A DNA stretch of 27,788 nucleotides from JAAYDF01 sp964511155 (GCA_964511155.1 CAZEEJ010000062.1:1-27788), one strand, 5' to 3'. Counted from the first letter of the stretch, positions 1-8,575 are shown. Notes: generated by a model from the sequence alone, not told the origin. Numbers and translations are program-made.

Positions 1-26
1 CCCCACACATAATTATCTCCTCCCCT

Positions 27-50
27 CCCCCCCCCCCCCCCCCCCCCCCC
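27..50. repeat. C24 homopolymer tract
   Basis: An uninterrupted run of 24 C residues lies close to the window start, after a C/T-rich stretch. A run this long is rare in bacterial genomes. It may be an assembly or sequencing artefact near a contig end, or a real slippage-prone tract about 50 bases upstream of the promoter at 98-126. The sequence alone cannot decide between these. Confidence 0.8.
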
Positions 51-97
51 GCTGATTCCCTCACAGAGCCGGATTTGTCGAAAAAAGCGATTTCAGC

Positions 98-126
98 TTG
101 ACAATGGTCCCATATACGACCATAAT
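98..126 (+). promoter_or_regulatory. sigma70-type promoter for the cysteine-heptad gene
   Basis: TTGACA at 98-103 is a perfect -35 box. After exactly 17 bases comes CATAAT at 121-126, a 5/6 match to the -10 consensus. Transcription would start near 133, about 360 bases before the start codon at 492. The hexamers and spacing are visible; activity is inferred. Confidence 0.6.
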
Positions 127-491
127 ACCCCATGCAGTCGGCGGCCCGCGTGAGCGAAGCCGGCCGGCGGTGCGAAGCGGAGATCTTCACGGATTGTGGG
201 TCTGGCCGTCGGACAGCGGCCCAGGCGAGTCCCGAGCCTACCAGGGTGTCGCTGACAAGTCCCGATGTCGGCAGCCTTGGCTTTCTATCGGTCGCCCCGG
301 ACAGACCGTCACGATCCTGGTATCTGGCCAAGCACGCGAAAGGAGGCACGGGGCGACACGTCACCGAAGATTCCAAGAATCTCAATCATTTTCCCTGATG
401 GGTTTGATTCGGGGAATGCCGGTGGCCCCGCGAGGGGCGGCTGCGGCGTTCTCCCGCAAAGGTACAGACAATTCACGTAAGGAGGTGCGCG
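127..491 (+). other. long 5' leader with a GNRA hairpin and strong ribosome binding site
   Basis: This stretch of about 365 bases holds no convincing gene. The small open frames in it have no ribosome site and match no family I recognise. A hairpin at 425-438 has a GCCCC/GGGGC stem closed by a GCGA tetraloop. A strong Shine-Dalgarno sequence (AAGGAGGT, 479-486) sits just before the ATG at 492. The length suggests room for leader-based control, but I could match it to no known riboswitch class. Confidence 0.45.
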
Positions 492-2741
492 ATGCAGGCA
501 ATAGCCAAGTGGTCCTGCGTGTGTAGCAGCTTGGTCGTGGCGGCGGCATTCAGCGTCGCTCCGGCCAGTGCCGACGACGGACTGTATGCCAGCACGCTCA
601 GCGAGACGCTGGTCTCGATGCGGGACTCCACGGGAGTCTACGCCAACGAAGAGGATACGCCGCTGGTCACCACCAGCGCAATCGAGCCGACGCGGTGTCC
701 GGCGGTGCTGACGCGTTGTCCGGCCGAGCGGACCAAGTGCCCGCCGTACCAGACACGTTGCCCGGCAGTCGAGACACGCTGCCCGGTTGTTCCCACCCAG
801 TGCCCCGCGTGGGACACGTACTGCCCGGCGGAGGAAACCCGGTGTCCGCCGTCGCAGACCAAGTGCCCGGCCGTAGAGACCAAGTGCCCGCCGGTGCAAA
901 CCCAATGCCCGCCGGTACAGACGGTCTGCAACAGCACGGGTACGGTCACGGTCTGCCCGCCGGTGGAGACCCGGTGCCCGGTGCGACTGACGCACTGCCC
1001 ACCGGTCGACACCCGATGCCCGCCGGTCGCGACCCAGTGCCCGGTGCGGCTGACGCACTGCCCGGCGGAGGAGACCCGTTGCCCGCCGCTGCAGACGGCT
1101 TGCCCGGCCGGCCTGACCAAGTGCCCGCCGGTCGAGACCCGGTGCCCGCCGGCCACAACAAAGTGCCCGCCGCGGGATACGCACTGCCCGGCCGAAGCGA
1201 CCAAGTGCCCGCCGCTGCAGACCCGGTGCCCGCCGCGGGAGACCTTCTGCCCGCCGGTGCAGACCCAGTGTCCGCCGACGACGACGGCGTGCCTGAGCAC
1301 GGCCATCACCGTGTGCCCGCTGGCCACGGTTTGCCCGGCCCAGGAGACGCGTTGTCCGGCTTCGGACACGAAGTGCCCGCCGGTGCAGACCCAGTGCCCG
1401 CCGCGCGAGACGCACTGTCCGCCGGTAGACACCAAGTGCCCGCCGGTACTGACGCAGTGCCCACCGGCACCGACGACCTGCACGGCGTCGGCGGTCACGA
1501 CTTGTCCGATGCAAACGATCTGCCCGGCGGTGGAGACGCGTTGCCCGCCGGCGCAGACCCAGTGCCCGCCGCGGGAGACCCACTGTCCGCCGCTGGACAC
1601 CAAGTGCCCGCCGGTGGCCACGCAATGCCCGCCGGTGGGGACGCATTGTCCGCCGGCCCCAACGTCCTGTACCGTCGCGGCGTTGACGATCTGCCCGATC
1701 GAGACGCGGTGCCCGGCGGTGGAGACGCGATGCCCGCCGGTGCAGACCAAGTGCCCGCCGCGCGACACGCACTGCCCACCGGTGCAGACCCAGTGCCCGC
1801 CGAGTCCGACGATCTGCTTGAACTCGGCGCTGACCGTCTGCCCGATTGAGACGCGGTGTCCAGCCGTGCTGACCCGGTGCCCGCCGGTCGATACGCGTTG
1901 CCCACCGGTGGCGACGCAGTGTCCGCCGAGGGACACGCACTGCCCGGCGGAAGAAACCAAATGCCCGCCGTCGCTGACCAAGTGTCCGCCGCGGGATACC
2001 CACTGCCCGGCTGAGGAGACCAAGTGCCCGCCGTTGCAGACCAAGTGCCCGGTGCGGGAGACCTTCTGCCCGGCAGAGGAGACCCGGTGCCCGCCGTCGC
2101 TGACCAAGTGTCCGCCGCGGAACACACATTGCCCGCCGGTGGAGACGCAGTGCCCGCCTCTTCAAACCCGTTGTCCGACTGAGGACACGAAGTGCCCGCC
2201 GGTCCAGACCCAGTGTCCGGTGGTGCAGACGCAGTGCCCGCCGGAACCGACGGCCTGCCTGCTGCCGGCCATCACGGTCTGCCCGATCGAGACGCAGTGT
2301 CCGGCGGCGGAGACACGGTGCCCGCCGGTCCAGACCCACTGCCCGCCGCTTGATACGCGGTGCCCGCCGGTGCAGACGCAGTGTCCCCCGTGGGCCAGCC
2401 AGTGCACGGGTCCATCGGAAACGGTGTGCCCGCCGGTGCAAACGCACTGCCCACCGCACGAGACGCACTGTCCGGCGCAACTGACCAAGTGCCCGCCGTA
2501 TCAGACGCGTTGTCCGCCGGTGGAAACCAAGTGCCCGCCGGTACAGACGCAGTGCCCGCCTTGGGCCAGCCAATGCACCGGTCCGAGCCCGACGGTGTGC
2601 CCGCCGACGCAGACCCAGTGCCCACCGTTGGAAACGCGCTGCCCGCCGGTGCAGACCAAGTGCCCGCCGGTGCAAACCAGTTGCCCACCGCTGGCCACGG
2701 TCTGTCCGGTAAACACGACCACCTGTCCGCCGGCCTCATAA
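492..2741 (+). CDS. secreted cysteine/proline-rich heptad-repeat protein
   Basis: This 749-residue protein begins with a Sec signal peptide (hydrophobic residues about 12-25, probable cleavage after ASA at 27) and a short non-repetitive segment (28-66). From residue 67 to the end it is almost only heptads of the form T-x-C-P-x-x-x, where x before Cys is usually R, K, Q or H and the residue after CP is usually P, A or V. I count about 97 cysteines after the signal peptide, most exactly seven residues apart. Five breaks (near 267, 330, 393, 442 and 589) use Cys spacings of 8 then 6, which keeps the heptad register; breaks near 146, 638 and 695 shift it. The ATG follows AAGGAGGT. No enzyme domain is visible. 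Proline in every unit rules out a coiled coil. A disulfide-crosslinked envelope or extracellular structural role is inferred, by analogy with the Cys-rich proteinaceous walls reported for planctomycetes. Function is unknown. Confidence 0.85.
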   Translation: MQAIAKWSCVCSSLVVAAAFSVAPASADDGLYASTLSETLVSMRDSTGVYANEEDTPLVTTSAIEPTRCPAVLTRCPAERTKCPPYQTRCPAVETRCPVVPTQCPAWDTYCPAEETRCPPSQTKCPAVETKCPPVQTQCPPVQTVCNSTGTVTVCPPVETRCPVRLTHCPPVDTRCPPVATQCPVRLTHCPAEETRCPPLQTACPAGLTKCPPVETRCPPATTKCPPRDTHCPAEATKCPPLQTRCPPRETFCPPVQTQCPPTTTACLSTAITVCPLATVCPAQETRCPASDTKCPPVQTQCPPRETHCPPVDTKCPPVLTQCPPAPTTCTASAVTTCPMQTICPAVETRCPPAQTQCPPRETHCPPLDTKCPPVATQCPPVGTHCPPAPTSCTVAALTICPIETRCPAVETRCPPVQTKCPPRDTHCPPVQTQCPPSPTICLNSALTVCPIETRCPAVLTRCPPVDTRCPPVATQCPPRDTHCPAEETKCPPSLTKCPPRDTHCPAEETKCPPLQTKCPVRETFCPAEETRCPPSLTKCPPRNTHCPPVETQCPPLQTRCPTEDTKCPPVQTQCPVVQTQCPPEPTACLLPAITVCPIETQCPAAETRCPPVQTHCPPLDTRCPPVQTQCPPWASQCTGPSETVCPPVQTHCPPHETHCPAQLTKCPPYQTRCPPVETKCPPVQTQCPPWASQCTGPSPTVCPPTQTQCPPLETRCPPVQTKCPPVQTSCPPLATVCPVNTTTCPPAS

Positions 2742-2778
2742 GCATGGACAGGGCCCTCTGTGTGTTTTAGAACATCGA

Positions 2779-2825
2779 GCGGGGGGCGGTCATGCTGATG
2801 GCCGTCCCCCGCTTGTCTTGGTTGT
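2779..2825 (+). terminator. Rho-independent terminator after the heptad-repeat gene
   Basis: A strong hairpin (left arm from 2779, right arm ending at 2812, about 13 pairs including G-T pairs, loop near 2794) is followed by a T-rich stretch, TTGTCTTGGTTGT. It lies about 37 bases after the stop codon of the repeat gene and before the next GTG start, so the two genes are probably separate transcription units. Confidence 0.65.
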
Positions 2826-2886
2826 CGCATCCCGCCGGCGCACGGGACCAGTCTCCAAGTAAGCACGAAATCTCCAGAGGTTCAAC

Positions 2887-5736
2887 GTGAAGCAGCAACT
2901 CGCCCGATTCGAGGGGCCTCCTCCGGTGGAGCGTCCTCAGGTGGTGTTGGCGGCTCTGGCCTGTCTGACGGCGGCTTGGATCGCCGCCGGCTCGACCGGG
3001 GCGATGGGCCACGCTCTACGGCACATCCTGACCTGGTTCAGCATGGGAGTGGCCCTGGTGGCCTGCTGGCCGGGCTGGTGTTCGGTCCGTCCACGAACAA
3101 GTTCGCTGGGTCCGCGCACTCCACGAACAAGTTCGCTCGGTCCTCCCGCAAGTTCGGCCGGCTCTCTCGCCGCAACCGGCCGGCGGCTGGGGTTGCTCGC
3201 CCTGGCGGCCGGCGCGGTCGTGGTGACCACGCAGTCGCTGCTACTGCCGATCAACGTGCTGGCGGTGGCTTTCGTCACGCTGCTGCTGGCCGCCGGGCGA
3301 TCGGATGCCGTGGCCGGCCGCATCCTGACGGCCACGGGAACGGCCATTGCGATCTTCGGACTGTACCGCTTCGCCGGTCTGGCGATCACCCCCGTCTGGC
3401 TGTTCACCGACGGCATCGGAGCGATGCTGTCCGGTGCGTTGACCGCGGTGGGCAAACCGCTGTGGGTGGGGGCGACCTACGGCGGGCTGGACTTCCTGGT
3501 GCTGGTGGCGGCGCTGCTGCTGGTGTCTCTGCTCCTGCTGCCAAACAATGGGTTATTCCGGGTGGCCGTGAGTCTGCCGGCCATTGGGCTGGGGCACCTG
3601 GCCTACCTGTTGCTGCTAACGGGTTCGGCCCGCGTGGCAAGCTGGCTGCCGGAGGCCCCGACGCTGCCGGAGAGTGCGTTTGGCCAGATGCCGCCGTGGT
3701 CCTGGTCGGAGGCCCTCCGCCAGATGCTCCCCTGGAACATGCCGCTCCTGGCCGGCCTGGTCCACCTGGTGACCGCGGGGTTCATTCTGCGGTGGTCGCT
3801 GGCCTCCGGGGCGGGCGACGCGCCTCATGGTGCCCCCGCGCGACCGACGGCCCCTGATCCCACCCAGGCGATGGTCACGAAGCTGGTCTGGGCGTGTGCG
3901 GTCGTCCTGGCGGCGGTGCTGCCCGCGGTCACCTCGCTGAGCGGCGGCACGCATTCGCTGGAGGGCAAAAAGGTCGTCGCGTACGAGAAGGGTTTCCTGA
4001 ACTGGCTGAAACCCACGCACGGCGACTACGGGCGGCTGTCCATCGGCATGTACGGCATGTTGCCGCAATACGTGGAGGCGCTCGGCGGTCAATGTCTGAT
4101 CTCGCCGGAGCTGTCCGAAGAGGACCTCAAAGGCGCCGACGTGCTGATCCTGCTTTACCCCAACGAGCCGTGGGAGAAGGGGGTGCCCGGCACGGATGGA
4201 CAACCCGGCACCAAGGGACAGCTCGAACGCATCTGGGACTTCGTCAAGGACGGCGGCTCGCTGCTGGTCATGGGCGAACACAGCATCGCCGAGGAGGACG
4301 GCGGGGCCCGCTTCAACGACGTGCTGGAGCCCACGCCGATCCAGGTCCGGTTTGACTCGGCCATGTTCCTGATCGGCGGCTGGCTGCAATCGTACGAGGC
4401 CCGGCTGCACCCGATCACGGCGGGCATTCCCGATGACCGCAATCAGCTCGGGGTGGTCATCGGGGCATCGCTGGAGACGCGCTGGCCGGCGCAACCCCTG
4501 ATCGTCGGTCGCTGGGGCTACAACGATCCGGGCGACATGAACAACCCGCCTTCGTTAATGGGCAACCATGAGTACGACCCGGGCGATCAACTGGGCGACG
4601 TGGTGCTGGCGGCGGAGACGCAGCTCGGCAAAGGCAAGATCGTCGTGTTCGGCGACACGTCGACGATGACCAACGGCGTCGGCCAGGGCGCCTACGTATT
4701 CAGTTCGCGTCTACTGGCTTACCTGGCCGGTTCGAGCGGCAGCCCGCAGGTGCTGTGGCGCGGCCTGCTCGGCCTGGTGATGACCGCCGGCCTGCTGGCC
4801 TGCCTGCTGATCCTGCCCGACGGTCGGCGGGTGGCGGTGGTCGCCATGGTGTTGGCCGGCTCGCTGAGCGCCTGCGCCCACGCCAACCGCAGCAGTTTCG
4901 ACGTGCTGCCCGACGGCAGGCATAGCAAACCCAACGGCCTGGCCTACATCGACAGCGCCCATCTCGGGGCCAACAGCGACGAGTCCTGGCGCGACGACGG
5001 TCTGGCCGGCGTGTCCATGGCCCTGATGCGTAGCGGCTACCTGGTGTTCAACGCCCCGGACCTGACCCAGGAACGCCTCGAACGAGCGGGCCTGCTGGTT
5101 TCGGTCGGAGCGGGACGCCACTACAGCCGGGCGGAACGCAAAGCCATCCGCTCGTTCATCGAGAACGGCGGCACCTACATCTGCACCGTCGGCTTCGAGG
5201 AGCCGCAACGCAAGGGCAGCCTGGCCCTGATGGCGGAGTACGGTTTCCACGTGGGCGATCAGCCACCCGACGCCAGCGGCTATATTCCGGAACCCGAACC
5301 GTTGGGCCATTTCAAATCGCCTTACTTCAACGCCGGCGACTACATGGCCTTCGTGCGTTTCTGGGCCGCTTGGCCGATCCTGACCACCGAGAAGCCCGGG
5401 ACAGAAGCCATGGCCTACGGGCGCGGCGACCGCAACGTGATCCTCACGCGGGCTATCGGACGGGGGCGGATTGTCTTCGTAGGCGACACGTGCTTCGCGA
5501 TGAACAAAAACCTGGAGCGGATCGACGGGCAACCGTTCGAGGGGCTGCGTGAGAACGCCGACTTCTGGCGCTGGCTGGTGACCTTCGTGAACCGACAACC
5601 GACCTGGCAGCCGCCGGACCCCAACGCGCCGCCGCCCCTGCTGCCGCTGCCCTTTGAGGAGCTACCACCGCCACCACCTCCTCCTCCGGATGATCTCCCG
5701 GCAACCGAACCCGCTGCAGAGGAGGGCCAACCATGA
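2887..5736 (+). CDS. large membrane protein with two GATase/ThuA-like domains
   Basis: The product has 949 residues and starts at GTG, with AGAGG six bases upstream. Residues 20-345 hold several hydrophobic segments (about 20-62, 101-137, 150-175, 198-219, 225-245, 285-302, 332-350). A soluble domain follows at 356-616 with alternating strands and loops (KKVVAYEKGF, ADVLILLYP, GGSLLVMGEH, KIVVFGDTS) resembling class I glutamine-amidotransferase-like, DUF4350 or GldG-type folds. Membrane segments at 623-663 lead to a second similar domain at 670-905 (GLLVSVGAG, GGTYICTVGF, GRIVFVGDTCF). The tail is proline-rich with ten consecutive prolines. No amidotransferase catalytic Cys-His pair is evident, so a binding rather than catalytic role is likely. 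Residues about 66-95 are encoded by a dispersed palindromic repeat. It overlaps the next gene by four bases (ATGA). The exact family is uncertain. Confidence 0.75.
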   Translation: MKQQLARFEGPPPVERPQVVLAALACLTAAWIAAGSTGAMGHALRHILTWFSMGVALVACWPGWCSVRPRTSSLGPRTPRTSSLGPPASSAGSLAATGRRLGLLALAAGAVVVTTQSLLLPINVLAVAFVTLLLAAGRSDAVAGRILTATGTAIAIFGLYRFAGLAITPVWLFTDGIGAMLSGALTAVGKPLWVGATYGGLDFLVLVAALLLVSLLLLPNNGLFRVAVSLPAIGLGHLAYLLLLTGSARVASWLPEAPTLPESAFGQMPPWSWSEALRQMLPWNMPLLAGLVHLVTAGFILRWSLASGAGDAPHGAPARPTAPDPTQAMVTKLVWACAVVLAAVLPAVTSLSGGTHSLEGKKVVAYEKGFLNWLKPTHGDYGRLSIGMYGMLPQYVEALGGQCLISPELSEEDLKGADVLILLYPNEPWEKGVPGTDGQPGTKGQLERIWDFVKDGGSLLVMGEHSIAEEDGGARFNDVLEPTPIQVRFDSAMFLIGGWLQSYEARLHPITAGIPDDRNQLGVVIGASLETRWPAQPLIVGRWGYNDPGDMNNPPSLMGNHEYDPGDQLGDVVLAAETQLGKGKIVVFGDTSTMTNGVGQGAYVFSSRLLAYLAGSSGSPQVLWRGLLGLVMTAGLLACLLILPDGRRVAVVAMVLAGSLSACAHANRSSFDVLPDGRHSKPNGLAYIDSAHLGANSDESWRDDGLAGVSMALMRSGYLVFNAPDLTQERLERAGLLVSVGAGRHYSRAERKAIRSFIENGGTYICTVGFEEPQRKGSLALMAEYGFHVGDQPPDASGYIPEPEPLGHFKSPYFNAGDYMAFVRFWAAWPILTTEKPGTEAMAYGRGDRNVILTRAIGRGRIVFVGDTCFAMNKNLERIDGQPFEGLRENADFWRWLVTFVNRQPTWQPPDPNAPPPLLPLPFEELPPPPPPPPDDLPATEPAAEEGQP
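3091..3143 (+). repeat. two palindromic repeat units inside a coding sequence
   Basis: Two units with the core CGAACAAGTTCG (3094-3105 and 3124-3135, period 30) lie in frame in the membrane protein gene and encode the repeated TSSLGP segment. The 26 bases at 3118-3143 recur exactly, in inverted orientation, at 21378-21403. A degenerate third unit may follow near 3147. Confidence 0.8.
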
Positions 5737-8432
5737 AACGTGCATGGTTCGGCATCGCCTTGCTGTCGGGCTCCTGGCTGCTGGGGCTGAGCTATTACGA
5801 GTCGGCCCGGTTGGGGACGTGCGCGGACTGGGCCGGGTGGCGGCAATCGCTCGGGGCGGCGGATGTTCCTCTGGGAACCACGCTGGCCGGGCTGATCGGC
5901 CTGCTGACGTGGCCGACGGTCGTGCTGATCGGCGCGCTGCTGCTGACCGGGCTTCGCTCGCGTATCCCCGATCGCGGCACGGCGTTGCTCGCCCTGGTCA
6001 TGGTCGTACCTGCCTGCTGGTGGCTGCCCTGGCCCTACAAGGCGGGCGTGGTCGCGTTGGCGCTCGGCCTGCTGGTGGCGTTGTTGCCGCTGGGTGACGG
6101 ACTGAAGCGGGCGCTGGGCGGGGCCGGGCTTCTGGCCGGCGTGGTACTGCTCGCGCAGGCGGTCGCGTTACAGTTCTACATGGCGGGGACCGCGCGGGCC
6201 CGCGACCTACCCGATCCGCTGCCGGCCCTGCTGGCCTGGGTGGCTTCGGCGCTGGACATCGATGCCGCGGCCTGCGGCCCCCATGTCGCCCTGCATACCA
6301 TGCGCCGCGTGCACATGCTCGCCGCGACCTGGGAGCTGCTGCTGGATCCGGCGACGCTGGGGCTGCTGGTGGGCGGGCTGGTCGTCCTCGCCGCCGCGGC
6401 TCGGGGGCTCGAACCGGGCAAGCGACTGCGCGCGTGGCTCAAGGCGACCGGCTGCCTGCTGGTGTGCCTGGCGGTCTGGCTGCCGCTGCGTGCCGGCCTG
6501 CTCATGGCCGCCCTCATCCACCGTGCGCTGCTGGTCGAGTACGAGGCAGAGTTCAACCTGATGAACCAGTTCTGGAGCCCCTGGGTGCTGCTCGGGCTGC
6601 TGGTTCCGCCGGTGCTGCTGGCCTGGCGGTTCGTGCGTGTGCCGGCCCCGGCCATGGGCACGCGACCGACGGCCGCGACCGACGGCGATCTTCATCAACG
6701 CATCGCCGCGACGGCGTGTGCCTTCCTCGCCGTGGCCGCTTTCACGGGTGCCGTCACCTGGGACCCCATCGGCGAGCGCAAGGGCGGCCGGGTGCTGATC
6801 GACGAGCACCACTCCGACTGGGAACGCACCGATCGGCCTTTCGATACGGAGTGGTACGGCCACCTCTCGGGCTACAACTACGCCTGCATCTACGACTACT
6901 GCTCGCGCTACTACGAGATGGCCCGGCAGGAGGAGCCCACCACCGATGCCGTGCTGAATCAGTGTGACGTGCTCGTGGTCAAAACGCCCACCAAGCCGTA
7001 TACACCCGAAGAGGTCGGGGCCATCCGCCGATTCGTCGAACGCGGCGGCGGGTTGCTGCTCATCGGCGAGCATACCAACGTGTTCGGTACGGGGACCTAC
7101 CTCAACCAAGTCAGCCGACCGTACGGGTTCAGCTTCCGCTCCGACTGCCTGTTCAGCATCACCGGCTCGCCGTTCGAGCAGTATTACGTCCCGCCGCGTG
7201 TGCCGCACCCGGTCGTGCAGCACATGCCGCCCATGGACTTCGCCGTCTCCTGCTCGGTGGACACGGGCACCAGCCGCGGGCGAGCGGTGATCCTCTCGAC
7301 CGGCCTCAAGAACTTGCCGGCCGACTACCACGCGAGCAACTTCTACCCCCAGGTCACCGACCGGGCCGAGGCCCGCTACGGGGCCTTCGTCCAGCTTTGG
7401 GGCACGCGCCACGGGCAGGGCCGCGTCCTGGCCTTCACCGACTCGACGATCTTCTCGAACTTCAGCACCTTCGAGCCGGGCAAGGCGGAGCTGGTGCTCG
7501 GCATGGTCGAGTGGCTCAACCACGGCAACCGCGGCCCGGACCCGCGGCCGTGGCTCGGCCTGCTCGGCGGCGCCCTGGCGGTGGCCGCCGTGGCCCTGGC
7601 CTGGCGATGGAGGTGTGGCGCAATCCTGGTCATTGCCGCCGGCCTGCTCGGGCTCACGGTGGCCGGGCCGGTGATCGCCGCCACGCAGCGGGCCGCCATG
7701 CCCGGGCCGGAGCAACTCCGCCCGTTCGTCCGCGTGGTCATCGACCGCACGGTCTGTGACACGCCGCTCTCCAAAGGCGGGTTCATCCGCGGCGAGCAGG
7801 ACGGTTTCGGCATCTTCGAGCGTTGGATCCTGCGGCTGGGTTACTTCAATCAGCGGGCCAGCGGTGCGGAGGCCCTGACCGGCGATTTGCTGGTGCTCTG
7901 CTATCCGCGGCTGGAGGTGCCCGAGAGCTTCGCCGAGCAGGTGGCCCGCTACGTCAACGCCGGCGGCAAGCTCCTGGTCATCGACGCTCCGGAGAACGAG
8001 GCCTCGACGGCCAACGACCTGCTGGCCCCGTTCGGTATGCAGGTGGACCGGACGACGCACGAACGCGGCGACGTCACCACGCCATCCGAGTGGCCCGGCG
8101 GCGTACCGGTCAGTTCCGCCTGCGTGGTCACCGGCGGCCGACCGTTCATCCTGCTGAACGGCAAGCCCGTCGCCGCACAGGCCCTGCACGGTGGAGGCAC
8201 CGTCACCGTGGTCGGCTTCGGCTCGCGCTTCGTCGACTCCGCCATGGGCATCACCGGCGACGTCGAGCCCAACCCCGACCTCCGCCGCGTGTTCGACCTC
8301 CAGTTCGCCCTGATCCGCTGGATCATCGAGGGGCACCCCGGCCCGCCGGCGACGGGACCGGCCGATCCTCCGCCCGCGACCGAGCCGTCCGATGCCGCCC
8401 TGTCAGAGGAGAGCCCGACGACGGCTCCATGA
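5733..8432 (+). CDS. second membrane protein with two GATase/ThuA-like domains
   Basis: The product has 899 residues and its ATG overlaps the preceding stop codon (ATGA), implying translational coupling. The order matches its neighbour: an N-terminal membrane block (segments about 5-20, 46-72, 83-100, 104-121, 128-148, 206-222, 238-262, 284-300, 325-342), a first soluble domain at 352-597 (GGRVLIDEHHSDWE, CDVLVVKTPT, GGGLLLIGEHTN, GRVLAFTDSTIF), membrane segments 607-650, and a second domain at 662-866 (LLVLCYPRLEV, GGKLLVIDAPEN, GTVTVVGFGSRF). The tail is Pro/Thr/Ser-rich. GEHTN in the first domain aligns with GEHSI in the upstream protein, and FTDSTIF with FGDTSTM, supporting paralogy. The two products probably form one membrane complex that handles or senses an extracytoplasmic ligand; this is inference. 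The fold call is by eye. Confidence 0.75.
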   Translation: MKRAWFGIALLSGSWLLGLSYYESARLGTCADWAGWRQSLGAADVPLGTTLAGLIGLLTWPTVVLIGALLLTGLRSRIPDRGTALLALVMVVPACWWLPWPYKAGVVALALGLLVALLPLGDGLKRALGGAGLLAGVVLLAQAVALQFYMAGTARARDLPDPLPALLAWVASALDIDAAACGPHVALHTMRRVHMLAATWELLLDPATLGLLVGGLVVLAAAARGLEPGKRLRAWLKATGCLLVCLAVWLPLRAGLLMAALIHRALLVEYEAEFNLMNQFWSPWVLLGLLVPPVLLAWRFVRVPAPAMGTRPTAATDGDLHQRIAATACAFLAVAAFTGAVTWDPIGERKGGRVLIDEHHSDWERTDRPFDTEWYGHLSGYNYACIYDYCSRYYEMARQEEPTTDAVLNQCDVLVVKTPTKPYTPEEVGAIRRFVERGGGLLLIGEHTNVFGTGTYLNQVSRPYGFSFRSDCLFSITGSPFEQYYVPPRVPHPVVQHMPPMDFAVSCSVDTGTSRGRAVILSTGLKNLPADYHASNFYPQVTDRAEARYGAFVQLWGTRHGQGRVLAFTDSTIFSNFSTFEPGKAELVLGMVEWLNHGNRGPDPRPWLGLLGGALAVAAVALAWRWRCGAILVIAAGLLGLTVAGPVIAATQRAAMPGPEQLRPFVRVVIDRTVCDTPLSKGGFIRGEQDGFGIFERWILRLGYFNQRASGAEALTGDLLVLCYPRLEVPESFAEQVARYVNAGGKLLVIDAPENEASTANDLLAPFGMQVDRTTHERGDVTTPSEWPGGVPVSSACVVTGGRPFILLNGKPVAAQALHGGGTVTVVGFGSRFVDSAMGITGDVEPNPDLRRVFDLQFALIRWIIEGHPGPPATGPADPPPATEPSDAALSEESPTTAP

Positions 8433-8471
8433 CGCTCGGAAACCGCGCGGCAGTCGCGGCTGGGGTCGCTT

Positions 8472-8488
8472 CGCGAAGAGGCAAGCCG
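8472..8488 (+). repeat. dispersed 17-bp repeat, copy A
   Basis: CGCGAAGAGGCAAGCCG recurs at 22429-22445, and with one change (A to C) at 14185-14201. All three copies lie in intergenic DNA just after or before genes. The flanks differ, so it is a short dispersed element and not a recent large duplication. The rest of 8433-8575 shows nothing else recognisable. Confidence 0.6.
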
Positions 8489-8575
8489 GGTCGCGGGTTT
8501 GTTCCGGATCCGCATGGTCTGCAGGCAGGCCCTTGCGTCCCGGTCCATCCAGCGACCGTCTGAGTGATCTGGGGA

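Noticed and set aside
132..398. An 88-residue frame in the leader starting at the predicted transcript start
   Set aside because: No ribosome site, no recognisable domain and composition typical of non-coding GC-rich DNA; leaderless translation cannot be excluded but is unsupported.
127..491. A c-di-GMP or cobalamin riboswitch in the long leader
   Set aside because: The conserved motifs of these classes were not found by eye; only a GNRA hairpin is clear.
309..2675. A 788-residue open frame on the minus strand, opposite the cysteine-heptad gene, plus further long frames on both strands there
   Set aside because: The 21-base period and high GC remove stop codons in every frame. The minus-strand product is an arginine-rich repeat with no signal peptide or ribosome site, while the plus frame has both.
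492..2741. CRISPR array or minisatellite as the explanation for the 21-base periodicity
   Set aside because: There are no spacers of unique sequence, the period equals seven codons, and variation is concentrated at positions that keep Cys and Pro, so it is coding.
6207..8336. A 709-residue minus-strand frame opposite the second membrane protein
   Set aside because: It is a His/Asp/Arg-rich shadow of a high-GC coding strand with no motifs; the plus strand has membrane segments and paralogue similarity.
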